NCBI RefSeq assembly: GCF_046244385.1 | Contig: NZ_CP176366.1 | Location: forward strand, 1,798,001-1,862,000 | Reading direction: 5' to 3' | Origin: Methanospirillum stamsii | Lineage (GTDB): Archaea; Halobacteriota; Methanomicrobia; Methanomicrobiales; Methanospirillaceae | Length of the DNA: 64,000 nt | In this document: positions 17,616 to 27,304 of the stretch, one piece after another | Layout: the number at the start of each line of letters is the position of its first letter | Position numbering within the stretch: position 1 is the stretch's first letter | The notes under the pieces: model-generated | What the model was told of the DNA's origin: nothing | Seen by the model: only the letters and a program-made list of their open reading frames with translations | The model's database searches: none | Made by a program: the position numbers and the translations under genes

Positions 17616-20600
17616 ATGAAAAAAGAGGGGTTCATCCGGATATATCAGGGAGATGAAACATCCATCTATCAGTATAAGGATCCCCGGAGTGGAGAAAAAC
17701 AGGTATATAAAATTTTAAACCGCTCACATGACAGCGAAGGAGAGAATGCTCTTCTTCATGAATATGAGATTTGTAAAAACCTTCCTTCTCCTCCGGTAAG
17801 AAAAGTCTTTTTTAAGGATGTCACTGAAGGCCGGAGTGAACTAGCCTTGGAATATATCGAGGGAGAAACACTACTCTCTCTTGCAAAATCCGGAAGACTA
17901 TCTACAAAGGAATTTCTCTCTCTGGCCATTAAAACCGCCACAATGGTTGCCATCTTACATGACAATCATACCGTTCACGGGAACCTGACCGGAGATAATC
18001 TGATAGTGGAGAAAAAGACCGGAAATGTCTGGATAATAGACTTTGGGTCTGCTGTCATCTCACATGAAGAGATAGAAGCTGATCATTCCCATCCGAAGGG
18101 ATCTTTTACCCACATGGCCCCAGAACAGACCGGAAGGATGGACCGGGGATATGATGCACGAGCCGATCTCTATGCCCTTGGTGTCACCTTTTATGAGATC
18201 CTGACCGGTAGATATCCCTTCACCGGTTCCTCCCCGCTGGAACTGATTCATTGTCATCTGGCAAAAACATCGGTTTCCCCTTCAGAAATTGACTCTGCTA
18301 TTCCTGACCAGATCTCTGCCATCATCATGCATCTCCTGGAAAAAGATCCTGATAGTCGGTACCAGTCAGCAAGCGGATTACTATTAGACCTGCAAAAATG
18401 TCTCTCTGAACTCAATCAGACCGGAAAAATTTCATCATTTCTACCTGGAGAGAGGGACTCTGCCGGGATTTTGTCTTTTCCTAAAAAACTCTACGGAAGA
18501 GAGCGTGAGATTGATCAGTTAAAAGATATAACCGGTCAGATATCCGAAATAAAGCAGGAATTAGTCCTGGTAGCAGGGTATCCGGGTATTGGGAAAACTG
18601 CTCTGGTGCAGGAGATTCGTCCCCTCATTCGTAAAGCCGGGGGATTTTATGTAAAAGGAAAATATGATCAGTTCGAAGAAAACAGGCCCTATGTAGCCTG
18701 GATACAGGCGCTCACAGATCTGGCAAACCAGTTTCTTATATTGGGAGACGAAGAGTTACAAGAGATATCTTCCCGGATAATGAATGCAATTGGAAATAAT
18801 GGCAGGGTTATAACCGATTTCGTCCCGGACCTTGAAAAAGTAATCGGTAAACAGCCAAAAATTCCTGATGCCGGTGGAATAGAGGCCAGAAACCGGTTTA
18901 ACTACGTATTACAACGGTTCATCGGTGCGGTTGCGACAGAGCAGCATCCACTTGTTATCTTCCTTGATGACCTGCAATGGGCTGATGATGCATCATTAGA
19001 TCTCCTTGAAACTCTCTATGCAAATCCGGGAATTCCTTTCTTTCTTGTTATCGGAGCGTACCGGGACAATGAAGTGGATGATTATCATCCCCTCCGGAAA
19101 AAAATTTCGGTTCTTTTCAAATCAGGAATCAAAATAACAAATATCACCCTTAAGAAACTTGAAAGATCCTCGTTAGACAGGATGCTGGCAGATATTTTCC
19201 ATACCACAAGAGAAGATATAATCCCTCTTTCTTCTCTTATTTTATCAAAAACCGATGGAAATGTTCTTTTTGTAAGACAGGTGTTATCCAGCCTTATCTC
19301 ACAGGAAGCAATTACTTTTTCAACCGTAACTCAACGGTGGAACTGGCAGATCCGGGCGATTGAGCAGGCAGAAATCTCAGATAATGTGGTGGAGGTGATA
19401 ACGTCAAAGATGAAGAGCCTTCCGTCTGAAATCAATCGTTTATTACCCTACGCTGCATGTATTGGAAACCGGTTTGACCGGATAATACTGAGAAAAATCA
19501 CCGGAGAATCAGAAGAAACAGTCTCTCATTTTATTCGTGAGTCGGTTCAGAAAGGATTTATTGTTCCTGTCGGGAGTAGCTACCTCTTCTCCCATGATCG
19601 TGTCTACCAGGCGTCATATTCCCTGCTACCTCATACAAAAAGGCAGAAAATCCACAAGGTAATCAGTGATTATTACCTTCAAAACAGTTCTGAACCAGAG
19701 ATCCGCGAGAATATCTTTGAAATTATCCGGCACATCTCATTATCAGAAAAAACCGTAACCGCTGAAAAAGAAAAAAGAGAGAGGGTGAATTTATACGTAA
19801 CTGCCGGAAAAAAAGCCAGACTTGAGACTGCCTACCAGTCAGCCCTGGAATATTTTCGCAGGGGTATTCTTTTACTAAATGAGAGGAGTTTTAAGAGTGA
19901 TTACCATCAGACCCTTGAATTATACAGTAGTGCAACGAATGTCTCTTATCTGACCGGTCAGTATGATGAGATGACCAGATATGCATCAGTCGTTCACCAG
20001 AATGCAGTAAATATCCTTGATAAGGTCCCGGTAATTTTAACCGAGATTGATGCGTTAGTGGCACAGGGAAAAATTCTTGAGGCAATTGATTATGGGTTTG
20101 GATTTCTCGCAGGATTTGGAATTATTATCCCACAAGACCCTTCAGATAAAGAGATAGAAGAGCAGGTTCAAAAAACTCTTACCCTTTTATACACCATCGG
20201 ACTTGAAAATATTACCTCATTGCCTGAAATGAAAAGAGAGGATATTCTTGCTGCACTTCAGATTATGACTCCACTTGGATTTCTTCTCTATTCAACAGCA
20301 CCACGAAGATGCCTGATTCAGTCATCACGAAGTTGTGAATTAACCTTATTATGGGGAAATTCGGTAATGGCACCGCAGGATTACCTGGGGTTTTGTTGTG
20401 CTTTGATGATGATTCAACAGGAGATGAGAACAGCTTATGACCTTGCAAAAGTCGCGCTTCATCTTGCATCAAAAACACCGGTTCACATAACAAACAGCCT
20501 GATAAAAGATATTTTTGGCTGTATTATCCAGCCCTGGTATGAACCGCTGAAAAACACCGTTCAGACGTTAAAAGAAGGAATGGCTAATGGGATTGAGTCC

Positions 20601-23396
20601 GGTAATTTCACCTATGCCTCTCTTAATGCGGTTCATTCATGTCCTGCAGCAATTTACTCCGGAGAACGGCTTTCACTGGTACATGAACGAATCAGGAAAA
20701 ACCTGGAGACAATCAACCGGTTAGAACAACCTCACTTCACCGGCTGGTTGATGAATTACCTTTTTGCTATCAGGTACCTGACAACCTTTGACTGCTTAGA
20801 TCTCTTTGATGATTTTGATGAAGAATCCTGGCTTGAATCAGCAATTGAAACGGAAGATTATCATGGTCTGTCTATTTACTACCTGACAAGGCTGATGTGC
20901 TGTTATGTGATGGATGATGAAATGGCCGGAAAATATGCTGTAGAGATCATCCCGTACAATTCCGCGATACAAGGCTCATTTGCATTGCCGGTATCCTTAT
21001 TCTATTCATCTCTTGCCCTTTTGAAGTATGGGAGTGGCGACAACACCGAAATCTCTGACATGGCTCTTATTCATGAAAACCAGGAACAACTGCAAAAAAT
21101 GGCTGAACTGGCTCCGATGAACTATCAGCACAAATACTCTCTTATTCAGGCTGAATTGTGCCGAAATTCCGGTGATACCTGGAACGCTGCCATGTTGTAT
21201 GAATCAGCCATAACCGGTGCAGGAAAGAACGGGTTTATCCAGGAAGAGGCACTAGCATGTGAATTGGCAGCACTGTTCTATCTCTCATCTGGTATGGCAA
21301 ACATCGCCGGAACGTACATGACTCAGGCGTATGACCGGTATATCCAGTGGGAAGCGTTTTCAAAGGCTAAACTTCTTGAAGAAAAATATTCAGCCCTCAT
21401 TACTATCCGGACCCTGCCTTCCTCCTCTTTATCCCTTGATTCAGTCTCGGTTATGAAAGCAGCCCAGACAATCTCCCGGGAAGTGGATTTACACTCTCTC
21501 CTGACTACCATGATCCAGGTTCTCATCGAGACAGCAGGTGCAGAGCGGGGTCTTTTGATCTTAGAAAAAGATGGAAAATGGTTTATTGAAGCATATGCCG
21601 ATCTGAATTCAGAGCCACAGGTATTACAGGGTCTCTCTCTTGAATCGTATCCGGTTCCCTCTTCAATTATCAGTTATGTCATCCGGACCAAAACGAGGCT
21701 GATTCTCTCTGACGCATTTCAGGAAGGCCAGTTTGTATCGGATCCTGAAATAGTAAAAAATCACGTTCGTTCTCTCATCTGTATGCCCTTAGAAAGCCGG
21801 GGAGTTATCCGGGCAATTCTGTACCTGGAAAATAATAAACTAGGAGGTGCCTTTACCCCGGAGATCACTGAAGTCCTGGAGATTTTATCTGCCCAGGCTG
21901 CAATTTCTCTTGAAAACTCCTGGTATTATGATGAACTCATCAGGTACCGGGATCACCTGGAAGATCTAATACAGGAACGGACAAATGAACTGAAATTAGC
22001 AAAGGAAGAAGCTGAAGGGGCCAACCTGGCAAAATCTGCTTTTATTTCACGTATGAGTCATGAACTCCGAACACCGCTGAACGCCATTTTGGGCTATTCT
22101 GATCTTCTGGTACACCAGGGGAAAATTACCAAAAACCAGGCTGAACAGATTGGAATCATACGAAAGAGTGGGGAGCACCTCCTGACACTCATCAACGATC
22201 TCCTTGACCTTGGAAAAATTGAAGCCGGAAAGATGGAGTTACTGACCGCTCCGGTAAATCTCAACCAGGTAATTACAACGGTAATCAATATTACCCGTAT
22301 CCGGGCCATGGAAAAGAACCTCCATATTCTTATCGAATCACATACTCCTCTGCCGGATTTTGTTCTTGCCGATGAACGAAAGATAACGCAGATTTTTATC
22401 AATCTTTTGAATAATGCTGTCAGGTATACAGAGGAAGGCGGTATTATTGTCCGGACAAGTTATGATTCATCCGGCATATTCCATTTTGAGGTTGAAGATA
22501 CCGGAATTGGTATACCTCCTGAAATGCAGGGAAAAATCTTTGAACCCTTTGTTCAGGCTTCTTCAAAAGAACAAAGAAATGGAGGAGTGGGACTTGGTCT
22601 TTCAATAACAAAGAAACTTACAGACCTGATGGGAGGCAGAATCTGGTTTCGGACGAAAGAAAGGAAAGGCACCATTTTTTACGTTGAACTTTCTCTGCCG
22701 GAGACGGAAGGCAGGGACCGGGTATCTGATATACACTCAGCAATTTCCGGATATACCTGGGATACCATCAGGGTAATGGTGGTAGATGACAATTATGACA
22801 ATGCAAAACTTCTTGCTTCTCTTCTTGAACCTCTGGGTTTTACCGTAAGTATTGCAAATGACGGGTCTGATGCTCTCCGGTTATCAAAAGATATCCGCCC
22901 TGGTCTTATTCTGCTTGACCTGGTAATGGAAGGATGCGATGGTCTTATGGTAATTGAAGAACTCCGGAAAGACTCCTCATTTGACCGGACAAAAATTATC
23001 GGACTCTCTGCAACGGTCTCAGATGACTCACGAAAAGACCTGTTCAAATCAGTTTCTGATGCCTTTGTAGAAAAACCGGTGAATATCCCTCTTTTGATGG
23101 AGACTATCGGAGATCTGCTCAATCTCACCTGGATATATAAGCAGCCGGAAAAAGAGGGTGTTGGCACTACCCCGGAATCTTACCTGGTCCCTTCCAATGA
23201 TATTCTTGAGTCATTATATCAGGCCTCCCTGAAAGGAGATTATCGCAGGATAGAAAAAACGCTGGATGACATCGAACAAAAAGATTCCGGATATACTCCT
23301 TTCTGTCTGAACATACGAAAATTCGTATCAGGGTATGAAGAGGAAAAAATGCAGACATTTCTTCTGGAGATGAAAAAAATATCTGAAAAAACGTAA
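17616..23396 (+). CDS. Giant hybrid: pseudo-Ser/Thr kinase, AAA ATPase, GAF, histidine kinase, REC
   Basis: This 1926-residue protein follows the known trifunctional order: protein-kinase domain (1-270), AAA/STAND-type ATPase (about 300-560, GYPGIGKT as Walker A), helical repeats (about 600-1270), GAF (about 1290-1430), HisKA (SHELRTPLNAI, His near 1482), HATPase (NLLNNAVRY, GVGLGLSI) and a C-terminal REC (LILLDLVMEGCDG, Asp near 1768). In the kinase domain the catalytic loop reads HGNLTGDN (121-128) where HRDxKxxN is expected, so the catalytic Asp is Asn. DFG is kept. It is probably a pseudokinase used for binding. Such hybrids are known in bacteria. It follows 16440-17603 in an operon. Confidence 0.9.
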   Translation: MKKEGFIRIYQGDETSIYQYKDPRSGEKQVYKILNRSHDSEGENALLHEYEICKNLPSPPVRKVFFKDVTEGRSELALEYIEGETLLSLAKSGRLSTKEFLSLAIKTATMVAILHDNHTVHGNLTGDNLIVEKKTGNVWIIDFGSAVISHEEIEADHSHPKGSFTHMAPEQTGRMDRGYDARADLYALGVTFYEILTGRYPFTGSSPLELIHCHLAKTSVSPSEIDSAIPDQISAIIMHLLEKDPDSRYQSASGLLLDLQKCLSELNQTGKISSFLPGERDSAGILSFPKKLYGREREIDQLKDITGQISEIKQELVLVAGYPGIGKTALVQEIRPLIRKAGGFYVKGKYDQFEENRPYVAWIQALTDLANQFLILGDEELQEISSRIMNAIGNNGRVITDFVPDLEKVIGKQPKIPDAGGIEARNRFNYVLQRFIGAVATEQHPLVIFLDDLQWADDASLDLLETLYANPGIPFFLVIGAYRDNEVDDYHPLRKKISVLFKSGIKITNITLKKLERSSLDRMLADIFHTTREDIIPLSSLILSKTDGNVLFVRQVLSSLISQEAITFSTVTQRWNWQIRAIEQAEISDNVVEVITSKMKSLPSEINRLLPYAACIGNRFDRIILRKITGESEETVSHFIRESVQKGFIVPVGSSYLFSHDRVYQASYSLLPHTKRQKIHKVISDYYLQNSSEPEIRENIFEIIRHISLSEKTVTAEKEKRERVNLYVTAGKKARLETAYQSALEYFRRGILLLNERSFKSDYHQTLELYSSATNVSYLTGQYDEMTRYASVVHQNAVNILDKVPVILTEIDALVAQGKILEAIDYGFGFLAGFGIIIPQDPSDKEIEEQVQKTLTLLYTIGLENITSLPEMKREDILAALQIMTPLGFLLYSTAPRRCLIQSSRSCELTLLWGNSVMAPQDYLGFCCALMMIQQEMRTAYDLAKVALHLASKTPVHITNSLIKDIFGCIIQPWYEPLKNTVQTLKEGMANGIESGNFTYASLNAVHSCPAAIYSGERLSLVHERIRKNLETINRLEQPHFTGWLMNYLFAIRYLTTFDCLDLFDDFDEESWLESAIETEDYHGLSIYYLTRLMCCYVMDDEMAGKYAVEIIPYNSAIQGSFALPVSLFYSSLALLKYGSGDNTEISDMALIHENQEQLQKMAELAPMNYQHKYSLIQAELCRNSGDTWNAAMLYESAITGAGKNGFIQEEALACELAALFYLSSGMANIAGTYMTQAYDRYIQWEAFSKAKLLEEKYSALITIRTLPSSSLSLDSVSVMKAAQTISREVDLHSLLTTMIQVLIETAGAERGLLILEKDGKWFIEAYADLNSEPQVLQGLSLESYPVPSSIISYVIRTKTRLILSDAFQEGQFVSDPEIVKNHVRSLICMPLESRGVIRAILYLENNKLGGAFTPEITEVLEILSAQAAISLENSWYYDELIRYRDHLEDLIQERTNELKLAKEEAEGANLAKSAFISRMSHELRTPLNAILGYSDLLVHQGKITKNQAEQIGIIRKSGEHLLTLINDLLDLGKIEAGKMELLTAPVNLNQVITTVINITRIRAMEKNLHILIESHTPLPDFVLADERKITQIFINLLNNAVRYTEEGGIIVRTSYDSSGIFHFEVEDTGIGIPPEMQGKIFEPFVQASSKEQRNGGVGLGLSITKKLTDLMGGRIWFRTKERKGTIFYVELSLPETEGRDRVSDIHSAISGYTWDTIRVMVVDDNYDNAKLLASLLEPLGFTVSIANDGSDALRLSKDIRPGLILLDLVMEGCDGLMVIEELRKDSSFDRTKIIGLSATVSDDSRKDLFKSVSDAFVEKPVNIPLLMETIGDLLNLTWIYKQPEKEGVGTTPESYLVPSNDILESLYQASLKGDYRRIEKTLDDIEQKDSGYTPFCLNIRKFVSGYEEEKMQTFLLEMKKISEKT

Positions 23397-23429
23397 ATTT
23401 CTATCCTGCTTTGGTATTCTGCCGGACTT

Positions 23430-25622
23430 TCAGGATTTTCTCTTCTCCCATGCCCAGGGAGGGATTACAATTTTAAATACCGCACCCTCCCCTTCTTTTC
23501 CGGTCTCAGTTATGACAAGACCGGTAATTTCCAGGATTTCACGGGCAAGAAAAAGTCCGAGACCGGTATGTTTCCCGACACCCTTCCTGAAAATTCTCTC
23601 TTTCATATCTTGAGCGATTCCGGTTCCATCGTCCTCGACAACCCAGATGGCATTTGCTCCATCTTCATACCAGTATGATGAAATCCGGGTAATCTTCTCT
23701 CCGTACCTGAGAGCATTATCAATCAGGTTGTATATCACCCGCCCAAGCAGGGGATCGGCGTATACAAAGAGCCCGTCAAGGTTCTCAGTTACGGTTATGT
23801 CTTTTGTTTTAAGAACTGAAATTGTTGATAAAAAGATTTTTTTTGCATTCTGCCAGATTGGTTCTTTCACCCCGAGATCCTGGTAATCCCTGGTAAATTC
23901 AATCTGTTCCTGAATTTGTAAGGAAGTATGATATGCTTTCGTCAGGTATTTCTGGAGTAGTATCGGATCCTCTTCGTTTTCTGCATATGCCAGGTATCCC
24001 AAAACTCCGGTAAGACTATTTAAAATATCATGCCTCGTAATGGAAGAGAGAAGATTCAGTTTCGAATTTATCTGTTCGATGGAATTTTGTGCAATCTTCA
24101 GGTCTGTGATATCAATAATGACGGCAACAACTCCGGAGATTGCACCATCAGTTCCACGCAGTGGCGAATACCGGCCTCTTAAGTATCGTTTCGGGGAACC
24201 CCGTTCACCATCCAATACCTCATTAAAAGGAACTTCCCGTCCGGTAAGTGCTTTTTTGATAAGTGGTATTTGTTGTTCAAATCTTTCCTCATCAGTAAAT
24301 TCCTCATATGAATGACCTTCAATTATCTCGGGTGTGACCCCGAATAAAACACCGAAGTTGTTATTTACAAGAAGAATTTTCCCCTTTTCATCAAAACAGA
24401 TGATGGAAACCGGAACCGTGTCGATTATTGATCTTAAAAGCCCTTTATGTGCTTTAATCTCATCTTCGGCCTTCTTTCTTTCATTCATGTCCCTGACAGT
24501 TGCGATAACCCCGATTATTTTTCCTTCAGTATTCCGGAACGGAGCATAAATGATAGAGACCCAGCCGGTTTTTTTGTTGAGGTCAATGGTATATCTGAAA
24601 TCCTCTGATGTTGAAACAATGCCCTGTAATGCCAGGGATGCAAGGTTTAGTAACTCTCCCTTGTTTTCCGGAGAAACAAAAAAGAGTGCTGGTTTTCCAA
24701 GTACTTCCTTCTCTGAAACACCAGTTATTTCCTCCATAAACCGGTTCCATACCCGGTAGGTAAGATTGGTGTCATAGACCACGATTCCCTCATTAATACT
24801 GGACAATATCTCCTGCAGACATTGGTTTTTTGATGAGAGTGATGACTCCACTTCTTTTTGATAAGTGATATCAACCATGGTCGTCAGGATGATCTCTTTT
24901 TTACCGATTTCAAAAAGATCTACTGAGAAAAGCCCGGAAATATATTGCCCGTCTTTTCTCCTGATTATAAGTTCTTTCCTTCGTGCAGGTGTGTTCCGGT
25001 CTGTTTCACTGAGTATTTTATTTCTCTCATCCGGATTTTTGAAGACCTGAAGATCTATAGAACTCTTACCGATAACCTCATCCATCGAAAACCCGAGAGT
25101 ATCCAGAAATGACTGGTTTACCCTGATAAAAACCCCGGTCGAGGGGTCGGATAACGCCATCGGTATGGAATTTTCCTCAAATATTCTATTAAATATCTGT
25201 AAACAGTTACTATCATCCGGCTTACTCTTATCATGTTCCAGAGTCACCCGGAGGATAAGGTATGAGAGGTTTTCTTTCCAGAAAGATGATGTAAAGTCGA
25301 TAATATAAGAACCATCAAAACAATTCGTGAGAAGGTTCGTATTCTTTTGATTGTCCGGAGTCGTTATCCCCCTGATTATTGCACTCCCCGGATATTTTTC
25401 AGCGAGTGTCAGGTAGTGCCGGTATATATCCTCCCCGAATAAATCGCTGGTCAAATCTCCGGTCAGGATACAATCAATAATGATATTATCTTCAGAAGAA
25501 CAAATCTCATCTTCGGTATATACCAGAAAATTCAGGGACGTTAGTCCTTCCAGTAATGTTTGTAAATCAGGTTCTCTATATCCCGTCAGCAGGAGATGTA
25601 TTGAGTGAGGATCTTTATGCAT
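23430..25622 (-). CDS. Cytosolic multi-PAS sensor histidine kinase
   Basis: This 730-residue protein lacks membrane helices. The first 130 residues resemble a worn receiver-like fold. Three PAS domains follow at about 145-265, 270-390 and 395-515. The kinase core has ITRHDILNSLTGV with His near 531, then NLIDNALRYG, EDDGTGIA and GLGLFLARE. The core closely resembles that of the kinase at 2618. It converges with the giant hybrid gene at 23396 and lies downstream of the REC genes ending at 25782, with a 160-base gap. Confidence 0.88.
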   Translation of the reverse strand: MHKDPHSIHLLLTGYREPDLQTLLEGLTSLNFLVYTEDEICSSEDNIIIDCILTGDLTSDLFGEDIYRHYLTLAEKYPGSAIIRGITTPDNQKNTNLLTNCFDGSYIIDFTSSFWKENLSYLILRVTLEHDKSKPDDSNCLQIFNRIFEENSIPMALSDPSTGVFIRVNQSFLDTLGFSMDEVIGKSSIDLQVFKNPDERNKILSETDRNTPARRKELIIRRKDGQYISGLFSVDLFEIGKKEIILTTMVDITYQKEVESSLSSKNQCLQEILSSINEGIVVYDTNLTYRVWNRFMEEITGVSEKEVLGKPALFFVSPENKGELLNLASLALQGIVSTSEDFRYTIDLNKKTGWVSIIYAPFRNTEGKIIGVIATVRDMNERKKAEDEIKAHKGLLRSIIDTVPVSIICFDEKGKILLVNNNFGVLFGVTPEIIEGHSYEEFTDEERFEQQIPLIKKALTGREVPFNEVLDGERGSPKRYLRGRYSPLRGTDGAISGVVAVIIDITDLKIAQNSIEQINSKLNLLSSITRHDILNSLTGVLGYLAYAENEEDPILLQKYLTKAYHTSLQIQEQIEFTRDYQDLGVKEPIWQNAKKIFLSTISVLKTKDITVTENLDGLFVYADPLLGRVIYNLIDNALRYGEKITRISSYWYEDGANAIWVVEDDGTGIAQDMKERIFRKGVGKHTGLGLFLAREILEITGLVITETGKEGEGAVFKIVIPPWAWEKRKS

Positions 25623-25781
25623 AGGATAAAACGCTGAAACTCTTGCCCTCTTATAAGGGGATTACAAGGTTAAAGTGTTTACAGTCCTTGGTATTATTCT
25701 CACGATTCATTCTGATTCATAAATATTTCAGAAAAACCCGGACTCATCAGAAAATACCCTCTGGATAGTTTAAAAATCCCG

Positions 25782-26927
25782 TTACGGTTCTTCTTTCCCA
25801 ATGGTATATATTGAACTGCCATGTAATCTCGTAAGAGCACTCCGGATTTTTTCAGATTCTATTGAGCTAATATCAAGTTTTTTGATAAAGGAATCAATTG
25901 ATTGGACCGCTTCGGTAATTTGTATCTGTTCATCTGTCTTTTTTTCTTCGCAGCATATAAGAATAATAGAGAGAGGATTTCGGATCTGATCTCCGATTGT
26001 TGAAATCTGGCGGAGATTATCATCAATCTGTTCAATGGCTATTTTCAGTTCCTCCACTGCCTGCTTTCTAAAGGTAATATCCCGACAAATCACCAGACAA
26101 AATCGTGAACCATTCTCTATAAAGAGGTGTGCACTAATTTCAACCGGGATTATTCTCTTATCTTTTGACAGATGCTCTCCGTCAAACATGAGATGTTTCT
26201 TCTCCAGTAACTTTTCCATGAACTCCTGGTAATGAGCAGATTGTTTTGCAGTATCTATCTCGTTCATACTCATTCCAAGCAGTTCGTCGTGTGAATATCC
26301 TAAAAGGGAACATGCAACCCCGTTGGCTTCCATAATCTTTCCAAACTCTCCGGTGGGGGTAATTTCATGGAGAATTATTGCATCATTTGCATATTCAAAA
26401 AGGTTTTTATATCGTTTTTCAGATAATCGAAGGGCTTTGTTCATATCTTCAAGTTCAACCAGTTTCTTTTCAAGCTGATAGATAAGCCGCTTATTATGTT
26501 CAGAGAGATATTCATTCTCTCCGAGGATTATCTTCTTTGGTTCAGGGACCTCTTTTCCCTTGTACTCATTGGTCAGATTTTTAATAATATCCATGAAGTC
26601 TGCAGGATCTGTGGGTTTAATGACAAACCTGTCTGCACCAAGACTTTCTGCGAATTCTCTGTCCTTTTGTTCGGTATATGCGGCAGTATAAAAAATAAAG
26701 GGAATTTTATTAAAGTCCGGGTTATTTTTGACTTCCCGGCATAACTGAAAACCATCCATCCTTGGAAGCAGGATATCAGAAATAATAAGATTGATATCGT
26801 TCTCCCGGAGTTTTTCAAGTGCATCAACTCCGTCAACTGCAGATATAACGGTATATCCATATCCTGCAAGGAGTTTTTCCAAAAGATACCGGTTGATATA
26901 TTGATCATCAATAATGAGCACATTCAT
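25782..26927 (-). CDS. REC-PAS protein with Asp-type pseudo-dimerisation module
   Basis: The 381-residue product has a receiver domain (LIIDDQ, LIISDILLPRMDG with Asp 51, KPTDP), a helical linker and a PAS domain (about 165-290). It ends in a helix pair with IGDQIRNPLSII, Asp 313, where a HisKA domain would have His. No HATPase follows. The same ending is found in the products of 36278-37303 and 40150-42585. The start overlaps the stop of the REC gene 26927-27304 (TAATG), so it is the last gene of a kinase-REC-REC operon. Confidence 0.85.
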   Translation of the reverse strand: MNVLIIDDQYINRYLLEKLLAGYGYTVISAVDGVDALEKLRENDINLIISDILLPRMDGFQLCREVKNNPDFNKIPFIFYTAAYTEQKDREFAESLGADRFVIKPTDPADFMDIIKNLTNEYKGKEVPEPKKIILGENEYLSEHNKRLIYQLEKKLVELEDMNKALRLSEKRYKNLFEYANDAIILHEITPTGEFGKIMEANGVACSLLGYSHDELLGMSMNEIDTAKQSAHYQEFMEKLLEKKHLMFDGEHLSKDKRIIPVEISAHLFIENGSRFCLVICRDITFRKQAVEELKIAIEQIDDNLRQISTIGDQIRNPLSIILICCEEKKTDEQIQITEAVQSIDSFIKKLDISSIESEKIRSALTRLHGSSIYTIGKEEP

Positions 26928-27304
26928 TATTTCTTACCATCCGGAAAGTGAATTTTTATCTGATCTACAAATGTTGCCGGATTTATGGGTTTTTCAATGT
27001 AGTCTGTTGCACCGGCTGCAAGAATCTTCTCTTTATCACCTGCCATTGCATATGATGTCACAGCGATTATGGGGATTTTATCAATTCCTTCTGTCTTCCG
27101 AATAATTCGTGCAATTTCATACCCGTCCATTTCAGGTAACTGAATGTCAAGGAGAATGATATCCGGGTGTTCGTTGACTGCTTTATCTATTCCAATCAGG
27201 CCGTTTTCTGCTTCAAACACTATATATCCCTGCGATTCAAGCAAAAAGTGAATGAGGTACATATTCTGTTCATTATCTTCTATTACCAGGATCTTTTGAG
27301 TCAT
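26927..27304 (-). CDS. Single-domain response regulator
   Basis: A 125-residue stand-alone receiver with KILVIEDNEQNMYL, the phosphorylation site DIILLDIQLPEMDGYEIAR (Asp 53), AVTSYA and the KPIN lysine. It is close to the DivK/CheY-like regulators found beside hybrid kinases. It overlaps both neighbours by a few bases (ATGA with the upstream kinase, TAATG with the downstream REC-PAS gene), so the three are translationally coupled. Confidence 0.88.
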   Translation of the reverse strand: MTQKILVIEDNEQNMYLIHFLLESQGYIVFEAENGLIGIDKAVNEHPDIILLDIQLPEMDGYEIARIIRKTEGIDKIPIIAVTSYAMAGDKEKILAAGATDYIEKPINPATFVDQIKIHFPDGKK

